NCBI GenBank assembly: GCA_947504115.1
Contig: CANNGH010000004.1
Span: forward strand, 1 to 64,000
DNA: 64,000 nucleotides
Reading direction: 5' to 3'
Source: an uncultured Sedimentitalea sp.
GTDB taxonomy: Bacteria; Pseudomonadota; Alphaproteobacteria; Rhodobacterales; Rhodobacteraceae
The translations under genes and the position numbers were made by a program. Under the pieces are notes generated by a model. The model saw nothing but the letters and a program-made list of their open reading frames with translations. It searched no databases and was not told the origin of the DNA. This document shows, piece after piece, positions 47,523 to 57,669 of this stretch; the stretch's first letter is position 1; each line of letters starts with the position of its first letter.

Positions 47523-48460
47523 GTGTCGCGACGCTGCCGGATGTGCGCGGTCGGCTGACGCGGGGCCGGCCCCTGTCGGATCTGACATGGCTGCGTGTGG
47601 GCGGACCGGCCGACTGGCTGTTCCAACCCGCCGATACGGATGATCTGGCGCAGTTTCTGGCCGCGCTCGACCCCTCGGTTCCGGTGTTTCCCATGGGCGT
47701 GGGATCCAACCTGATCGTGCGCGATGGCGGATTGCGCGCCGTCGTTGTCCGCTTGGGGCGCGGCTTCAACGCAATTTCCATCGAGGGCAAACGCGTCATC
47801 GCCGGGGCGGCGGCACTCGATTCGCATGTGGCGCGGCGCGCGGCGGATGCGGGGATCGACCTGACGTTCCTGCGCACGATTCCCGGCAGCATCGGCGGCG
47901 CCTTGCGCATGAATGCGGGCTGTTACGGGCGTTATATCGCCGATGTGCTGGTCAGCGCCCGCGCCGTCACCCGCGCTGGGAAGGTGATCGAACTGAGCGC
48001 GCAGGATCTGAACCTGCGCTATCGGCAATCCGATCTGCCCGACGGCGCCGTTCTGGTCGAGGCCACGTTCGAGGGGCCGCACGGCGCACCCGCCGACCTG
48101 CAGGCGGCAATGCAGGATCAACTGCGCCAGCGCGACGAAACCCAACCCACGGCGGAGCGCAGCGCCGGTTCGACCTTCCGCAATCCGGCCGGATTTTCCA
48201 GCACCGGGCGCGCCGACGATGTGCACGATTTCAAGGCCTGGCGCGTGATCGACGCGGCGGGGATGCGCGGGGCACGCCTTGGCGGCGCGCAGATGAGCGA
48301 GAAGCACCCCAATTTCCTGATCAATGCCGGTGGTGCCAGCGCCGCCGATCTGGAAGGGCTGGGCGAAGAGGTGCGAAAAAAGGTTTACGACTCCAGTGGC
48401 ATAAGGCTAGAGTGGGAAATCATGCGGATCGGCGATCCGACCGATGAACCGACCTCCTGA
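47519..48460 (+). CDS. murB: UDP-N-acetylenolpyruvoylglucosamine reductase
   Basis: This 313-residue flavoenzyme reduces the MurA product to UDP-MurNAc. FAD-binding blocks [11 protein letters not shown] (near residue 60) and [17 protein letters not shown] (near 120) are present; GSTFRNPAG near 218 holds the catalytic Ser region, and [13 protein letters not shown] near 260 the C-terminal part. It overlaps the preceding small gene by ATGA. The long form of this frame begins at 47330 but lacks homology. Confidence 0.96.
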   Translation: MSVATLPDVRGRLTRGRPLSDLTWLRVGGPADWLFQPADTDDLAQFLAALDPSVPVFPMGVGSNLIVRDGGLRAVVVRLGRGFNAISIEGKRVIAGAAALDSHVARRAADAGIDLTFLRTIPGSIGGALRMNAGCYGRYIADVLVSARAVTRAGKVIELSAQDLNLRYRQSDLPDGAVLVEATFEGPHGAPADLQAAMQDQLRQRDETQPTAERSAGSTFRNPAGFSSTGRADDVHDFKAWRVIDAAGMRGARLGGAQMSEKHPNFLINAGGASAADLEGLGEEVRKKVYDSSGIRLEWEIMRIGDPTDEPTS

Positions 48461-48566
48461 GCACGGACCCGACACAGGCAAATCCGGGCGAAGTGCGCAA
48501 AAACGGGGGGCGAATAATAAAATCGCGGACCGCAATGACGGATCCGGGGACATTGAGGCACTTGTT

Positions 48567-49487
48567 GTGGGTAAGTCGAGCAGGACAGCCCCGAAAGTGG
48601 CGGTATTGATGGGCGGACCCTCGGCCGAGCGCGAGGTGTCGCTGTCCAGTGGGCGTGAATGTGCCGCCGCGCTTCGGGATGAAGGGTTCCAGGTGGTCAC
48701 GGTGGATGCCGGGCCCGACCTGTGCGACCGTTTGCAGGCGGAAAAGCCGGATGTGGTGTTCAATGCCCTGCATGGCCGCTGGGGCGAGGATGGCTGCGTG
48801 CAGGGGATACTGGAATGGCTGGGCATTCCCTATACCCATTCCGGGGTCCTGTCCTCGGCACTGGCGATGGACAAGCAACGCTCGAAAGCGGTGTTCCGCA
48901 ATGCCGGTCTGCCGGTCATGGAAAGCGTGATCGCCGCCCGCGACGAGGTGCGCGCGCGCCACGTGATGGCCACGCCCTATGTGGTCAAACCCAACAATGA
49001 GGGTTCGAGCGTCGGCGTCTATATCGTGCACGACGCCGCCGAAAGCCCGCCGCAACTGTCCGACGACATGCCGGAATCCGTGATGGTCGAGACATTCGCG
49101 CCGGGTCGCGAATTGACCACGACGGTGATGGGCGACCGGGCGCTGACGGTGACGGATATCGTCACCGATGGCTGGTATGATTACGACGCGAAATATCGCC
49201 CCGGCGGGTCGCGGCACGTGGTTCCGGCAGATATCCCGGACGAGATTTTCGATCTGTGCATGGATCATGCCCTGCGCGCGCATCAGGCGCTTGGCTGTCG
49301 CGGTGTGTCGCGCACCGATTTCCGCTGGGACGAAAGTCGTGGCCGCGATGGCCTGATCCTGCTGGAGACCAACACCCAGCCCGGCATGACGCCCACGTCG
49401 CTCAGCCCCGAACAGGCGGGCGTGCTGGGCATCGACTTTGGCGCGCTGTGCCGCTGGATGGTCGAGGACGCCTCATGCGACCGTTAG
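48567..49487 (+). CDS. ddl: D-alanine--D-alanine ligase
   Basis: This ATP-grasp ligase makes D-Ala-D-Ala for MurF. The GTG at 48567 gives 306 residues, the usual DdlB size, with GAGG 8 bases upstream and the conserved PKVAVLMGGPSAEREVSLSS right after; an ATG at 48444 would add 41 poorly conserved residues and overlap murB. Signatures are KPNNEGSSVGV near residue 140 and ETNTQPGMTPTSLSPEQA near 270. The 106 bases before it are AT-rich (GAATAATAAAATC at 48510-48522), and might contain a minor promoter. Confidence 0.94.
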   Translation: MGKSSRTAPKVAVLMGGPSAEREVSLSSGRECAAALRDEGFQVVTVDAGPDLCDRLQAEKPDVVFNALHGRWGEDGCVQGILEWLGIPYTHSGVLSSALAMDKQRSKAVFRNAGLPVMESVIAARDEVRARHVMATPYVVKPNNEGSSVGVYIVHDAAESPPQLSDDMPESVMVETFAPGRELTTTVMGDRALTVTDIVTDGWYDYDAKYRPGGSRHVVPADIPDEIFDLCMDHALRAHQALGCRGVSRTDFRWDESRGRDGLILLETNTQPGMTPTSLSPEQAGVLGIDFGALCRWMVEDASCDR

Positions 49488-50353
49488 GCGGGAAAGCGAA
49501 CCGGTTCGACCCGGCGCCGTCGCGGATGTCCTACCGGATGCAACGCTGGATGCTGACACCGGGCATCCGCACCGGGCTGCGCATCGGGCTGCCGTTGGGC
49601 CTTGTGCTGATCGGGATCGGCATGTGGTTTTCCGATCCCGCCCGACGCGCGGACCTGGCGCAGTCGGTTGCCGATTTGCGCGCGTCGATCGAGGAGCGGC
49701 CGGAATTCATGGTCAACCTGATGGCGATCGACGGCGCCAGCGGAGAACTGGCCAATGATATCCGCGAGGTTGCCGCGCTGGATTTCCCGATCAGTTCGTT
49801 CGATCTGGACATCGAACAGGTGCGCAACAGGATCGTCGCGCTGGACCCGGTGAAACAGGCCGGTCTGCGCATCCGCCCCGGCGGCGTGTTGCAGGTGGAC
49901 GTGACCGAGCGCCGGCCGGTCGTGCTCTGGCGCACCGGTGACGGGCTGTCGCTGCTGGATGAATCGGGTGTGTTCATCAACACGCTGGACGAGCGCGCGG
50001 CGCGCACCGATCTGCCGCTGATCGCGGGCGAGGGCGCCGATGGCCATGTGGCCGAGGCGCTGGCGCTGATCGTGGCGGCGCGACCGCTGGGCGGACGGCT
50101 GCGCGGTCTGGTCCGTGTCGGACAGCGTCGCTGGGACGTGGTGCTGGACCGCGGCCAGCGCATCCTGCTGCCGACCGAAAATCCGGTGCGCGCGCTTGAA
50201 CGGGTGATCGCGCTGGACCAGGCGCAGGACATGCTGGAACGCGACGTCGCGGCGGTGGACATGCGCCTTGCGGCGCGTCCGACCCTGCGCATGACGCAGA
50301 ATGCCGTCGAGGACTGGTGGCAGATCAGAGGAATCAACAAGGATGGGCAGTGA
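49475..50353 (+). CDS. ftsQ: cell division protein FtsQ
   Basis: This 292-residue bitopic protein has a short basic cytoplasmic tail, one helix at about 36-52 (GLPLGLVLIGIGMWF), a POTRA-like domain (ISSFDLDIEQVRNRIV) and a C-terminal beta domain. FtsQ scaffolds FtsB and FtsL. ATG 49475 overlaps the end of ddl by 13 bases. It ends six bases before ftsA. Confidence 0.93.
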   Translation: MRPLGGKANRFDPAPSRMSYRMQRWMLTPGIRTGLRIGLPLGLVLIGIGMWFSDPARRADLAQSVADLRASIEERPEFMVNLMAIDGASGELANDIREVAALDFPISSFDLDIEQVRNRIVALDPVKQAGLRIRPGGVLQVDVTERRPVVLWRTGDGLSLLDESGVFINTLDERAARTDLPLIAGEGADGHVAEALALIVAARPLGGRLRGLVRVGQRRWDVVLDRGQRILLPTENPVRALERVIALDQAQDMLERDVAAVDMRLAARPTLRMTQNAVEDWWQIRGINKDGQ

Positions 50354-50359
50354 GGCGAT

Positions 50360-51694
50360 ATGACGGACCTTTATCAGTCACAGCGGGCCATGCGGCAGAT
50401 GCGGCGGCAGGCGATGCAGCGGGGCGTGATCGCCATTCTGGATGTGGGCAGTTCCAAGATCGCCTGCCTGGTGCTGCGGTTCGACGGCTCCGGACGGCTG
50501 AGCGAGGACGGCACGATCGGTTCGATGGCCGGGCAGTCGGGGTTCCGCGTGGTGGGGGCGGCGACGACGCGATCGCGCGGCATCCAGTTCGGCGAGATCA
50601 CCGCGATGCAGGAGACCGAGCGCGCCATCCGCACCGCGCTTCAGGCCGCGCAGAAGATGGCCGAGATCCGCGTCGACCACGTGATCGCCTGTTTTTCGGG
50701 GGCCGAGCCGCGATCCTACGGCCTGGACGCGACAATCGATCTGGAGGGACAACTGGTCACCGAGGCCGAGGTGGCGCGCGTGCTGACCGCCTGCGATGTG
50801 CCCGATTACGGCGCCGGGCGCGAGGTGCTGCATGCCCAGCCGGTGAATTTCGCGCTCGATCACCGCTCGGGCCTGTCGGACCCGCGCGGGCAGTTGGGAC
50901 AGGCTCTTTCGGTCGACATGCATATGCTGACCGTTGACGCGGATTCGATCCAGCATCTGGTGCATTGCATCAAGCGGTGCGATCTGGAACTGGCGGGAAT
51001 TGCATCTTCGGCCTATGTTTCGGGGGTTTCGTCGCTGGTCGAGGACGAACAGGAACTGGGCGCAGCCTGCATCGATCTGGGCGGCGGCACCACCGGCATT
51101 TCGATCTTCATGAAAAAGCACATGATCTTTGCCGATACGGTCAAGATGGGCGGCGATCATGTGACGGCGGACATTTCCATGGGCCTCGGCGTCCCGATGG
51201 CGATTGCCGAGCGCATCAAGACCTTTTACGGCGGAGTTCACGCCACCGGCATGGACGACCGCGAGCGCATCGACATCGGCGGCGATACCGGCGATTGGGA
51301 ACACGATCGCCGCACCGTCAGCCGGGCCGAACTGATCGGCATCATGCGCCCCCGCGTCGAGGAGATCCTGGAAGAGGTGCGCATCCGTCTGGATGCCGCC
51401 GGGTTCGACCACCTGCCCAGCCAGCAGATCGTGCTGACCGGCGGCGGCAACCAGATCCCCGGACTGGACGGGCTGGCCAGCCGGATACTGGGGCAGCAGG
51501 TGCGGCTGGGGCGGCCGCTGCGGGTGCACGGGCTGCCGCAGGCGGCCACCGGATCGGGCTTTGCCAGCGCGGTCGGGCTGGCGCTGTTCGCCGCGCATCC
51601 ACAGGACGAATGGTGGGATTTCGAGATCCCCGTGGATCGCTATCCCGCCCGGTCGCTGAAACGGGCGGTCAAATGGTTCAAGGACAACTGGTAA
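50360..51694 (+). CDS. ftsA: cell division protein FtsA
   Basis: This 444-residue actin-like ATPase tethers FtsZ to the membrane. It has phosphate 1 AILDVGSSKIACLVLR near residue 22, phosphate 2 ACIDLGGGTTGISIF near 240, the adenosine motif VLTGGGNQIPGLDGLA near 358, and a C-terminal amphipathic helix (SLKRAVKWFKDNW) for membrane binding. It is followed by a 367-base gap before ftsZ. Confidence 0.97.
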   Translation: MTDLYQSQRAMRQMRRQAMQRGVIAILDVGSSKIACLVLRFDGSGRLSEDGTIGSMAGQSGFRVVGAATTRSRGIQFGEITAMQETERAIRTALQAAQKMAEIRVDHVIACFSGAEPRSYGLDATIDLEGQLVTEAEVARVLTACDVPDYGAGREVLHAQPVNFALDHRSGLSDPRGQLGQALSVDMHMLTVDADSIQHLVHCIKRCDLELAGIASSAYVSGVSSLVEDEQELGAACIDLGGGTTGISIFMKKHMIFADTVKMGGDHVTADISMGLGVPMAIAERIKTFYGGVHATGMDDRERIDIGGDTGDWEHDRRTVSRAELIGIMRPRVEEILEEVRIRLDAAGFDHLPSQQIVLTGGGNQIPGLDGLASRILGQQVRLGRPLRVHGLPQAATGSGFASAVGLALFAAHPQDEWWDFEIPVDRYPARSLKRAVKWFKDNW

Positions 51695-52061
51695 AAAGCC
51701 ACTTCGCGGGTGACGGCTCGTGGGAAACATGTTAGTGTGATCCGCAAGGGGCGCACTCAAAGACCCCAAAAGGCCGACCGAGCAGTCGTCCAGACGTGAC
51801 AACACAAACCGGATCGCGTGCCTTTGGCGTGACGTTTCCGCATGCCGAGGCAATTGCCGCGACATCTGTGCGTTGTATTGACACTTTGGTCGATATCTTG
51901 CGCGGACGCCGAAATCCGGCGGTTGCAAGCAAGATTTCGCCCATATTTTGTGTTAATCTGTCATTTTATGGGTGACGTTTGGCGGATCAAACGATAAGAA
52001 TGTCTGTGGATAGGCATAAAAACACCCGTAAATGCGGGCCAAACATCAGGCGGACAACGTA
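51695..52061 (+). promoter_or_regulatory. intergenic region upstream of ftsZ
   Basis: A 367-base gap without a gene, the longest inside the plus-strand row. AT-rich DNA at 51940-51970 and TTGCAA (51924-51929) with TATTTT 15 bases later (51945-51950) could form a promoter. A TTGACA at 51878 has no matching -10 at normal spacing. I saw no perfect CtrA site (TTAA-N7-TTAA), although GTTAAT occurs near 51952. Independent expression of ftsZ is usual in related bacteria and would fit. Confidence 0.45.
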
Positions 52062-53741
52062 ATGACATTGAACCTTTCGATGCCCGGTCAGGACGATTTG
52101 AAACCTCGGATCACCGTGTTCGGTGTCGGCGGGGCGGGCGGCAATGCCGTCAACAACATGATCGAAAAGCAACTCGACGGCGTGGAGTTCGTCGTCGCCA
52201 ATACCGACGCGCAGGCGTTGCAGCAGGCGCAGGCGCAAAACCGCATCCAGCTTGGCGTCAAGGTGACCGAAGGGCTGGGCGCCGGTGCGCGCGCCAGCGT
52301 CGGCGCGGCCGCAGCCGAGGAAAGCATCGAACAGATCGTCGATCATCTGGCGGGCGCGCATATGTGCTTCATCACCGCTGGCATGGGCGGCGGCACCGGC
52401 ACCGGGGCCGCGCCGATCATCGCGCAGGCCGCGCGCGAATTGGGCGTGCTGACGGTCGGCGTCGTGACCAAGCCCTTCCAGTTCGAAGGCGCCAAGCGGA
52501 TGAAGAACGCCGAGGACGGCGTCGAGAACCTGCAAAAGGTCGTCGATACGCTGATCATCATCCCCAACCAGAACCTGTTCCGGCTGGCCAACGAAAAGAC
52601 AACCTTCACCGAAGCCTTCTCCATGGCTGACGACGTGCTGTATCAGGGCGTCAAGGGCGTGACCGATCTGATGGTGCGGCCCGGCCTGATCAACCTCGAC
52701 TTTGCCGACGTGCGCGCGGTGATGGACGAGATGGGCAAGGCGATGATGGGCACCGGCGAGGCCGAGGGCGAGGATCGCGCGATCCAGGCCGCCGAAAAGG
52801 CCATCGCCAACCCGCTGCTGGACGAAATCAGCCTGCGGGGCGCAAAGGGCGTTCTGATCAACATCACCGGCAGCCACGATCTGACGCTGTTCGAGCTGGA
52901 CGAAGCCGCCAACCGCATCCGCGAGGAGGTCGACCCCGAAGCCAACATCATCGTCGGCAGCACGCTGGATACCAGCATGGAAGGCATGATGCGGGTCAGC
53001 GTCGTCGCCACCGGCATCGACGCCACCGAGGTTGACGCCGACATGCCCGTTCCGCGCCGTTCGATGTCGCAGCCGCTGAAAAAGAACGTCTCGACCGAAG
53101 AGCCGGCGTCGCACCCGTTCGAAGAGCCCGCCGTCGCCGCCCGTGCCGAACCCGCGCCGGAACCGGAACTGTTCCGCGAGGTCGAGCTGCGGGAAGTGCC
53201 GCGCGAGGTGGCGCAGGGTCAAAGCAGCGATCTGTTCGAGCGCGAACCGCATTACGCGAGCGCGCAGCAGGACACGCATGACCGCCACGGCCTGCAGGAC
53301 GATGGCCTTCCGGCACCGGCTTATCGCCCGCAAGTTCCCGAATTCGAGCCGCGCAGCGACATGATCGAGGCAGAGCCTGAGGGATACGTTGCTCCGCGCG
53401 CACCTGCGCCGGGCGAGCCGTCCGCCGACACGCTTCGCCGCCTGCAGGCAGCCGCGGCCAAGGCGGCCCCGACGCCGCAGCGCGGCAGCCTGAACCCGTC
53501 GCCGGCGCAGCTGCACGGTCAGGCGCAGGGACATGGCGAACGGCCGCGCTTTGGCATCAATTCGCTGATCAACCGGATGACCGGACATGCCGGCGACACG
53601 CCGGGCGAGCGCGGCGCGCAAACCGCGCGTCAGCAGCCTCCGGTTCAGCAGAGCCATGCCGCTCCGCAGCAGCGGCACGAGCCGGACCCGGATCAGGAAC
53701 GCATCGAGATTCCGGCATTTCTGCGCCGACAGGCGAACTGA
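52062..53741 (+). CDS. ftsZ: cell division GTPase FtsZ
   Basis: This 559-residue tubulin-like GTPase forms the division ring. The GTP-binding [14 protein letters not shown] is near residue 20, the tubulin signature [13 protein letters not shown] near 108 and the T7 loop [11 protein letters not shown] near 215. After the globular domain (about residue 325) comes an unusually long, Pro/Arg/Gln-rich linker of about 220 residues before the C-terminal peptide [12 protein letters not shown], which binds FtsA. ATG 52062 ([15 protein letters not shown]) is chosen over 52032. Confidence 0.98.
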   Translation: MTLNLSMPGQDDLKPRITVFGVGGAGGNAVNNMIEKQLDGVEFVVANTDAQALQQAQAQNRIQLGVKVTEGLGAGARASVGAAAAEESIEQIVDHLAGAHMCFITAGMGGGTGTGAAPIIAQAARELGVLTVGVVTKPFQFEGAKRMKNAEDGVENLQKVVDTLIIIPNQNLFRLANEKTTFTEAFSMADDVLYQGVKGVTDLMVRPGLINLDFADVRAVMDEMGKAMMGTGEAEGEDRAIQAAEKAIANPLLDEISLRGAKGVLINITGSHDLTLFELDEAANRIREEVDPEANIIVGSTLDTSMEGMMRVSVVATGIDATEVDADMPVPRRSMSQPLKKNVSTEEPASHPFEEPAVAARAEPAPEPELFREVELREVPREVAQGQSSDLFEREPHYASAQQDTHDRHGLQDDGLPAPAYRPQVPEFEPRSDMIEAEPEGYVAPRAPAPGEPSADTLRRLQAAAAKAAPTPQRGSLNPSPAQLHGQAQGHGERPRFGINSLINRMTGHAGDTPGERGAQTARQQPPVQQSHAAPQQRHEPDPDQERIEIPAFLRRQAN

Positions 53742-53762
53742 CCGGATCACGATCGAGTTGCG

Positions 53763-53798
53763 AAAGGGCCGCCACCATGCGGCCCTTTTTCTTTTTCC
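53763..53798 (+). terminator. Rho-independent terminator after ftsZ
   Basis: AAAGGGCCGC and GCGGCCCTTT form a 10-bp stem with loop CACCAT, followed by TTCTTTTT, 21 bases past the ftsZ stop. This is the best terminator in the window and probably ends the dcw transcript, so lpxC must have its own promoter. Confidence 0.88.
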
Positions 53799-53941
53799 CT
53801 CAATGAGTTGCCGTGACATGCACCGGAATCCGCCGATCCGAAGCGGCGATGTTTCAATCGGTTGCAAAGATTGAGTTGAGCGACGGCGCCCCGCCCATTA
53901 GATCCTGTTTCACAACGGCCCGGAGTGGCCGATATACAGGT

Positions 53942-54874
53942 ATGAGGCCAGTTGTGCAGAACACATTGAAAACACCGGTGACATTTGAGGGGGTGGGGCT
54001 GCACAGCGGCGCTCCGGCCCGTATGGTATTGCGCCCTGCCGCGGCGGGGCAAAGCATCCGCTTTTGCCGCACGGATATCGAATTGGGGGACGGGACGATT
54101 CCCGCGCTCTGGAACCGGGTGGACCGCACGCCGCTTTGCACCCGTCTTCGGAACGATGCCGGCGTTTCGGTCTCCACCGTCGAACACGTGATGGCGGCGC
54201 TGGCCGGATGTGGCGTTCATAACGCGCTGATCGAAATCGACGGTCCCGAAGTTCCGATTCTCGACGGCTCCGCGGCGCCGTTCGTTCGCGGAATCATGAA
54301 ACACGGTGTGCGCCGCCTGTCCACGCCCGTGACCGCGATCCAGATACTGAAGCCGGTGACTGTCGAGCGTGACGGCGCGCGTGCCAGCTTGCTGCCGTTC
54401 GATGGATTCCGCATCGGCTTCACCATCGATTTTGCGGACAAGGCGATCGGGCGGCAGAGCAAATCGCTCGACATGGGCAACGGCACATTTGCGCGCGAGC
54501 TGTGCGACAGCCGCACGTTCTGCCGCCAGTCCGATATCGACGCGATGCGCGATCAGGGTCTGGCATTGGGCGGGACGCTGCAAAATGCCGTCGTCGTCGA
54601 TGGCGACCGCGTGCTCAGCCCGGGCGGGTTCCGCTACGCCGACGAGGCGGTGCGCCACAAGATGCTGGATGCGCTTGGCGATCTCGCGCTGGCCGGAGGG
54701 CCGATTCTGGGGCGGTATGTCGGCGAGAAGGCCGGCCATACCCTGACCAACACGCTGCTGCGTGCACTGTTTGCCCAGCCCGATGCCTGGCGTCGTGTTG
54801 TGTGCGACGCCGAAACCGCAGCCCGCCTTCCGGGCGAAGGCCTTGTGCCGGCGGAGATACCGGAAGTCGCCTGA
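53942..54874 (+). CDS. lpxC: UDP-3-O-acyl-N-acetylglucosamine deacetylase LpxC
   Basis: LpxC carries out the committed zinc-dependent step of lipid A synthesis. The protein is 310 residues from ATG 53942. The zinc-ligand blocks VSTVEHVMAALAGCG (residue 82 region) and AVRHKMLDALGDLALAG near 235 are present, and GKAGHTLTNTL-like EKAGHTLTNTLLRAL near 260 supplies the catalytic His. Its position after ftsZ is conserved widely. It confirms a lipopolysaccharide-bearing outer membrane. Confidence 0.96.
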   Translation: MRPVVQNTLKTPVTFEGVGLHSGAPARMVLRPAAAGQSIRFCRTDIELGDGTIPALWNRVDRTPLCTRLRNDAGVSVSTVEHVMAALAGCGVHNALIEIDGPEVPILDGSAAPFVRGIMKHGVRRLSTPVTAIQILKPVTVERDGARASLLPFDGFRIGFTIDFADKAIGRQSKSLDMGNGTFARELCDSRTFCRQSDIDAMRDQGLALGGTLQNAVVVDGDRVLSPGGFRYADEAVRHKMLDALGDLALAGGPILGRYVGEKAGHTLTNTLLRALFAQPDAWRRVVCDAETAARLPGEGLVPAEIPEVA

Positions 54875-55014
54875 TTGGGCGATGGCGCGCGGCGGACACG
54901 GATATCGCGAACATTCCAATCGGATGCTTTAAGGCGTTTTGCCCCGGAAATTAATGTGCTAGACCAACCCCGAGCGGGGCGGATGCCCGGACAAGACGAC
55001 GAGGATCGGCAAGC

Positions 55015-55866
55015 ATGATTGGCGGCAGGACCATGAAAGCCAGAACCATTGGCGCAGTTTTGCTGGTGGCGATGCTGGCGTCGTGTAGCGGCGGCGGACC
55101 GGCGGCAAACCGGGACGAGCAGCTTCAGGATTACCCGCCTGAACAGATTTTCGAGCGCGGCGAATATGAACTGGCGCGCAATCGCACCGATGACGCGGCC
55201 TATTATTTCTCCGAGGTCGAGCGGCTTTATCCCTATGCGACATGGGCGAAACGTGCGCTGATCATGCAGGCATTCGCCTATCATCAGGGGCGCGATTACC
55301 CCAACAGCCGCTCGGCCGCGCAACGCTTCATCGATTTCTATCCGACCGATGACGATGCGGCCTATGCGCAATATCTTTTGGCGCTGTCCTATTACGACCA
55401 GATCGACGAGGTCGGGCGCGATCAGGGGCTGACCTTTCAGGCCCTGCAGGCGCTGCGCGAGGTGATCGAGCGTTATCCGGAAAGCGAATATGCCAATTCC
55501 GCGATTCTGAAATTCGATCTGGCTTTCGACCATCTGGCCAGCAAGGAAATGGAAATCGGGCGCTATTATCTGCGACGCAAGCATTACGCGGCGGCGATCA
55601 ACCGGTTCCGCGTCGTGGTCGAGGATTTCCAGACCACCACCCATACCGCCGAGGCGTTGCACCGTCTGGTCGAAGCGTATCTTTCGCTTGGCCTGACCGA
55701 CGAGGCGCAAACCGCCGGCGCGATCCTGGGTTATAATTATCAGGGCTCGGAGTGGTATCAGAGCAGCTATGCGCTGTTGACCGGCAAGGGGCTGGAGATG
55801 AAAAGCAGCGGCAACAACTGGCTGGCGCAGATCTACCGGCAGTCGATCAAGGGTCAATGGCTTTAA
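55015..55866 (+). CDS. bamD: outer membrane assembly lipoprotein BamD
   Basis: This 283-residue lipoprotein has a signal peptide ending in the lipobox MLASC (Cys at residue 24) and then five tetratricopeptide-like repeats, for example FERGEYELARNRTDDAAYYF and RYYLRRKHYAAAINRFRVV. BamD is essential in the Bam complex that folds outer-membrane proteins. The ATG at 55033 (MKARTIGAV) is an equally good start with AGGA just upstream. It follows lpxC and precedes recN, as in many alphaproteobacteria. Confidence 0.93.
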   Translation: MIGGRTMKARTIGAVLLVAMLASCSGGGPAANRDEQLQDYPPEQIFERGEYELARNRTDDAAYYFSEVERLYPYATWAKRALIMQAFAYHQGRDYPNSRSAAQRFIDFYPTDDDAAYAQYLLALSYYDQIDEVGRDQGLTFQALQALREVIERYPESEYANSAILKFDLAFDHLASKEMEIGRYYLRRKHYAAAINRFRVVVEDFQTTTHTAEALHRLVEAYLSLGLTDEAQTAGAILGYNYQGSEWYQSSYALLTGKGLEMKSSGNNWLAQIYRQSIKGQWL

Positions 55867-55905
55867 CAGGGGCGGTGCGCCGCCGCGCATCGCACGCGTG
55901 ACCTG

Positions 55906-57567
55906 ATGCTGCGCGCCTTGGAAATCCGGGACATGCTGATCATCGACCGGCTGGAGCTCGTGTTCCAGCCGGGTCTGAACGTCCTGACAGGCGAAACGGG
56001 TGCGGGCAAATCGATCCTGCTCGACTCCCTCGGTTTCGTTCTGGGCTGGCGCGGCCGGGCGGAACTGGTCCGGCAGGGCGCCGATCAGGGCGAGGTGACG
56101 GCGGTGTTCGATCTGCCCGCTGGCCATGACGCCCGCGTCGTGCTGGCGAATGCGGGCCTGCCAGAGGGGGACGGCGAACTTATCCTGCGCCGGGTCAATA
56201 CCGCCGACGGGCGCAAGACCGCCTGGGTCAATGACCGGCGCTGCTCGGGTGAGGTTCTGCGGGCGCTGTCGGACACGTTGGTGGAACTGCACGGCCAGCA
56301 TGATGATCGCGGTCTGCTGAACCCGCGCGGCCACCGCGCCATGCTGGATGCCTTTGCGGGGTTGGATCGCGCGCGCGCTCACACGCGAGAATGCTGGGCC
56401 GCAATGGGTGCAGCGCGCAAGGCGGTCGAACAGACCCGCGCGGCGCTGGACGCCGTGCGCGCCGAAGAGGACCGTCTGCGCCACGAATTTGCCGAACTGG
56501 ACGAACTCGACCCCCAGCCCGGAGAAGAGCCGGATCTCGACACGCGCCGCCGCCAGATGCAAGCCGCGGAAAAGATTCGCGACGACGTGGTGCGCGCGCA
56601 TGTCCTTTTGGGGGGCGAGGGTGGCGAAGGCGCCGAACCTGCCATCGGCGATGCGCTGCGCTGGCTGGAAGGCGTGACCGACAGCGCGGACGGCGTGCTC
56701 GACACGCCCATTGCCGCATTGGGACGCGCGCTTGATGAAATTTCCGAGGCGCAGCGCGGCGTGGAAGAGGCGCTGGATACGCTGCAATTCGATCCGTTCG
56801 AACTGGAGCGCACCGAGGAGCGGTTGTTCGCGATCCGCGCCCTGGCGCGCAAGCACGATGTCGCGCCCGATGAACTGGCCGACCTCGCCCATGGTCTGCG
56901 CGACCGCTTGGCGGCACTCGACGCGGGCGATGCCGATCTGGCGACTCTGACTGCCGATCTGGAGCGCGCGCAAGTCGCCTATGACGCCGCCGCCGACACG
57001 TTGTCGGAAGAACGCGCCGAGGCGGCATCACGCCTTGATTCCGCCGTCATGGCCGAACTCGCGCCGCTCAAGATGGAGCGCGCGGTGTTTCGCACTGAAA
57101 TCACACCCTCCGATCCCGGTCCCGATGGGCGCGACGCGGTTGCCTTTACCGTCACGACCAATCCCGGAGTGCCGCCGGGACCGCTGAACAAGATCGCGTC
57201 GGGCGGCGAACTCAGCCGCTTTCTGCTGGCGCTAAAGGTCTGTCTGACCGGTCCGTCCAGCGGGGTGACCATGATCTTCGACGAGATCGACCGTGGCGTG
57301 GGCGGCGCCACCGCCGATGCGGTCGGGCGACGCCTCGAGTCACTGGCGGCAGGGGGGCAGGTGCTGGTCGTGACCCATTCGCCCCAGGTCGCCGCACGGG
57401 GTGCGCATCATTGGCGCGTGCACAAGCAGAGCGACGCCCAAAGCACCCTGTCCACCGTCACGCCGCTGGCCGAGCCCGACCGCATCGACGAAATCGCGCG
57501 CATGTTGGCCGGCGATACCATCACGACCGAGGCCCGCGCAGCCGCCCGTGCCCTGTTGGGCGACTGA
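55906..57567 (+). CDS. recN: DNA repair protein RecN
   Basis: This 553-residue SMC-like ATPase for double-strand break repair has an N-terminal Walker A GETGAGKSILLDSLGFV near residue 26, a long coiled coil at about 150-370 (RTRAALDAVRAEEDRLRHE-like stretches), signature ASGGELSRFLLALKVC near 430, Walker B MIFDEIDRGVGG near 455 and the D-loop VTHSPQVAARGAHH. The ATG is at 55906, 39 bases after bamD. Length is normal. Confidence 0.96.
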   Translation: MLRALEIRDMLIIDRLELVFQPGLNVLTGETGAGKSILLDSLGFVLGWRGRAELVRQGADQGEVTAVFDLPAGHDARVVLANAGLPEGDGELILRRVNTADGRKTAWVNDRRCSGEVLRALSDTLVELHGQHDDRGLLNPRGHRAMLDAFAGLDRARAHTRECWAAMGAARKAVEQTRAALDAVRAEEDRLRHEFAELDELDPQPGEEPDLDTRRRQMQAAEKIRDDVVRAHVLLGGEGGEGAEPAIGDALRWLEGVTDSADGVLDTPIAALGRALDEISEAQRGVEEALDTLQFDPFELERTEERLFAIRALARKHDVAPDELADLAHGLRDRLAALDAGDADLATLTADLERAQVAYDAAADTLSEERAEAASRLDSAVMAELAPLKMERAVFRTEITPSDPGPDGRDAVAFTVTTNPGVPPGPLNKIASGGELSRFLLALKVCLTGPSSGVTMIFDEIDRGVGGATADAVGRRLESLAAGGQVLVVTHSPQVAARGAHHWRVHKQSDAQSTLSTVTPLAEPDRIDEIARMLAGDTITTEARAAARALLGD

Positions 57568-57669
57568 CGGGCAGGTGGCGTTCCGGCAATCGGGCCAGCC
57601 GGTAATTCTTTGATTCAAATGTGAAACCAAAGAAGCTAAACAGAAGAACAACCCGAATGTGAGGCAGGC

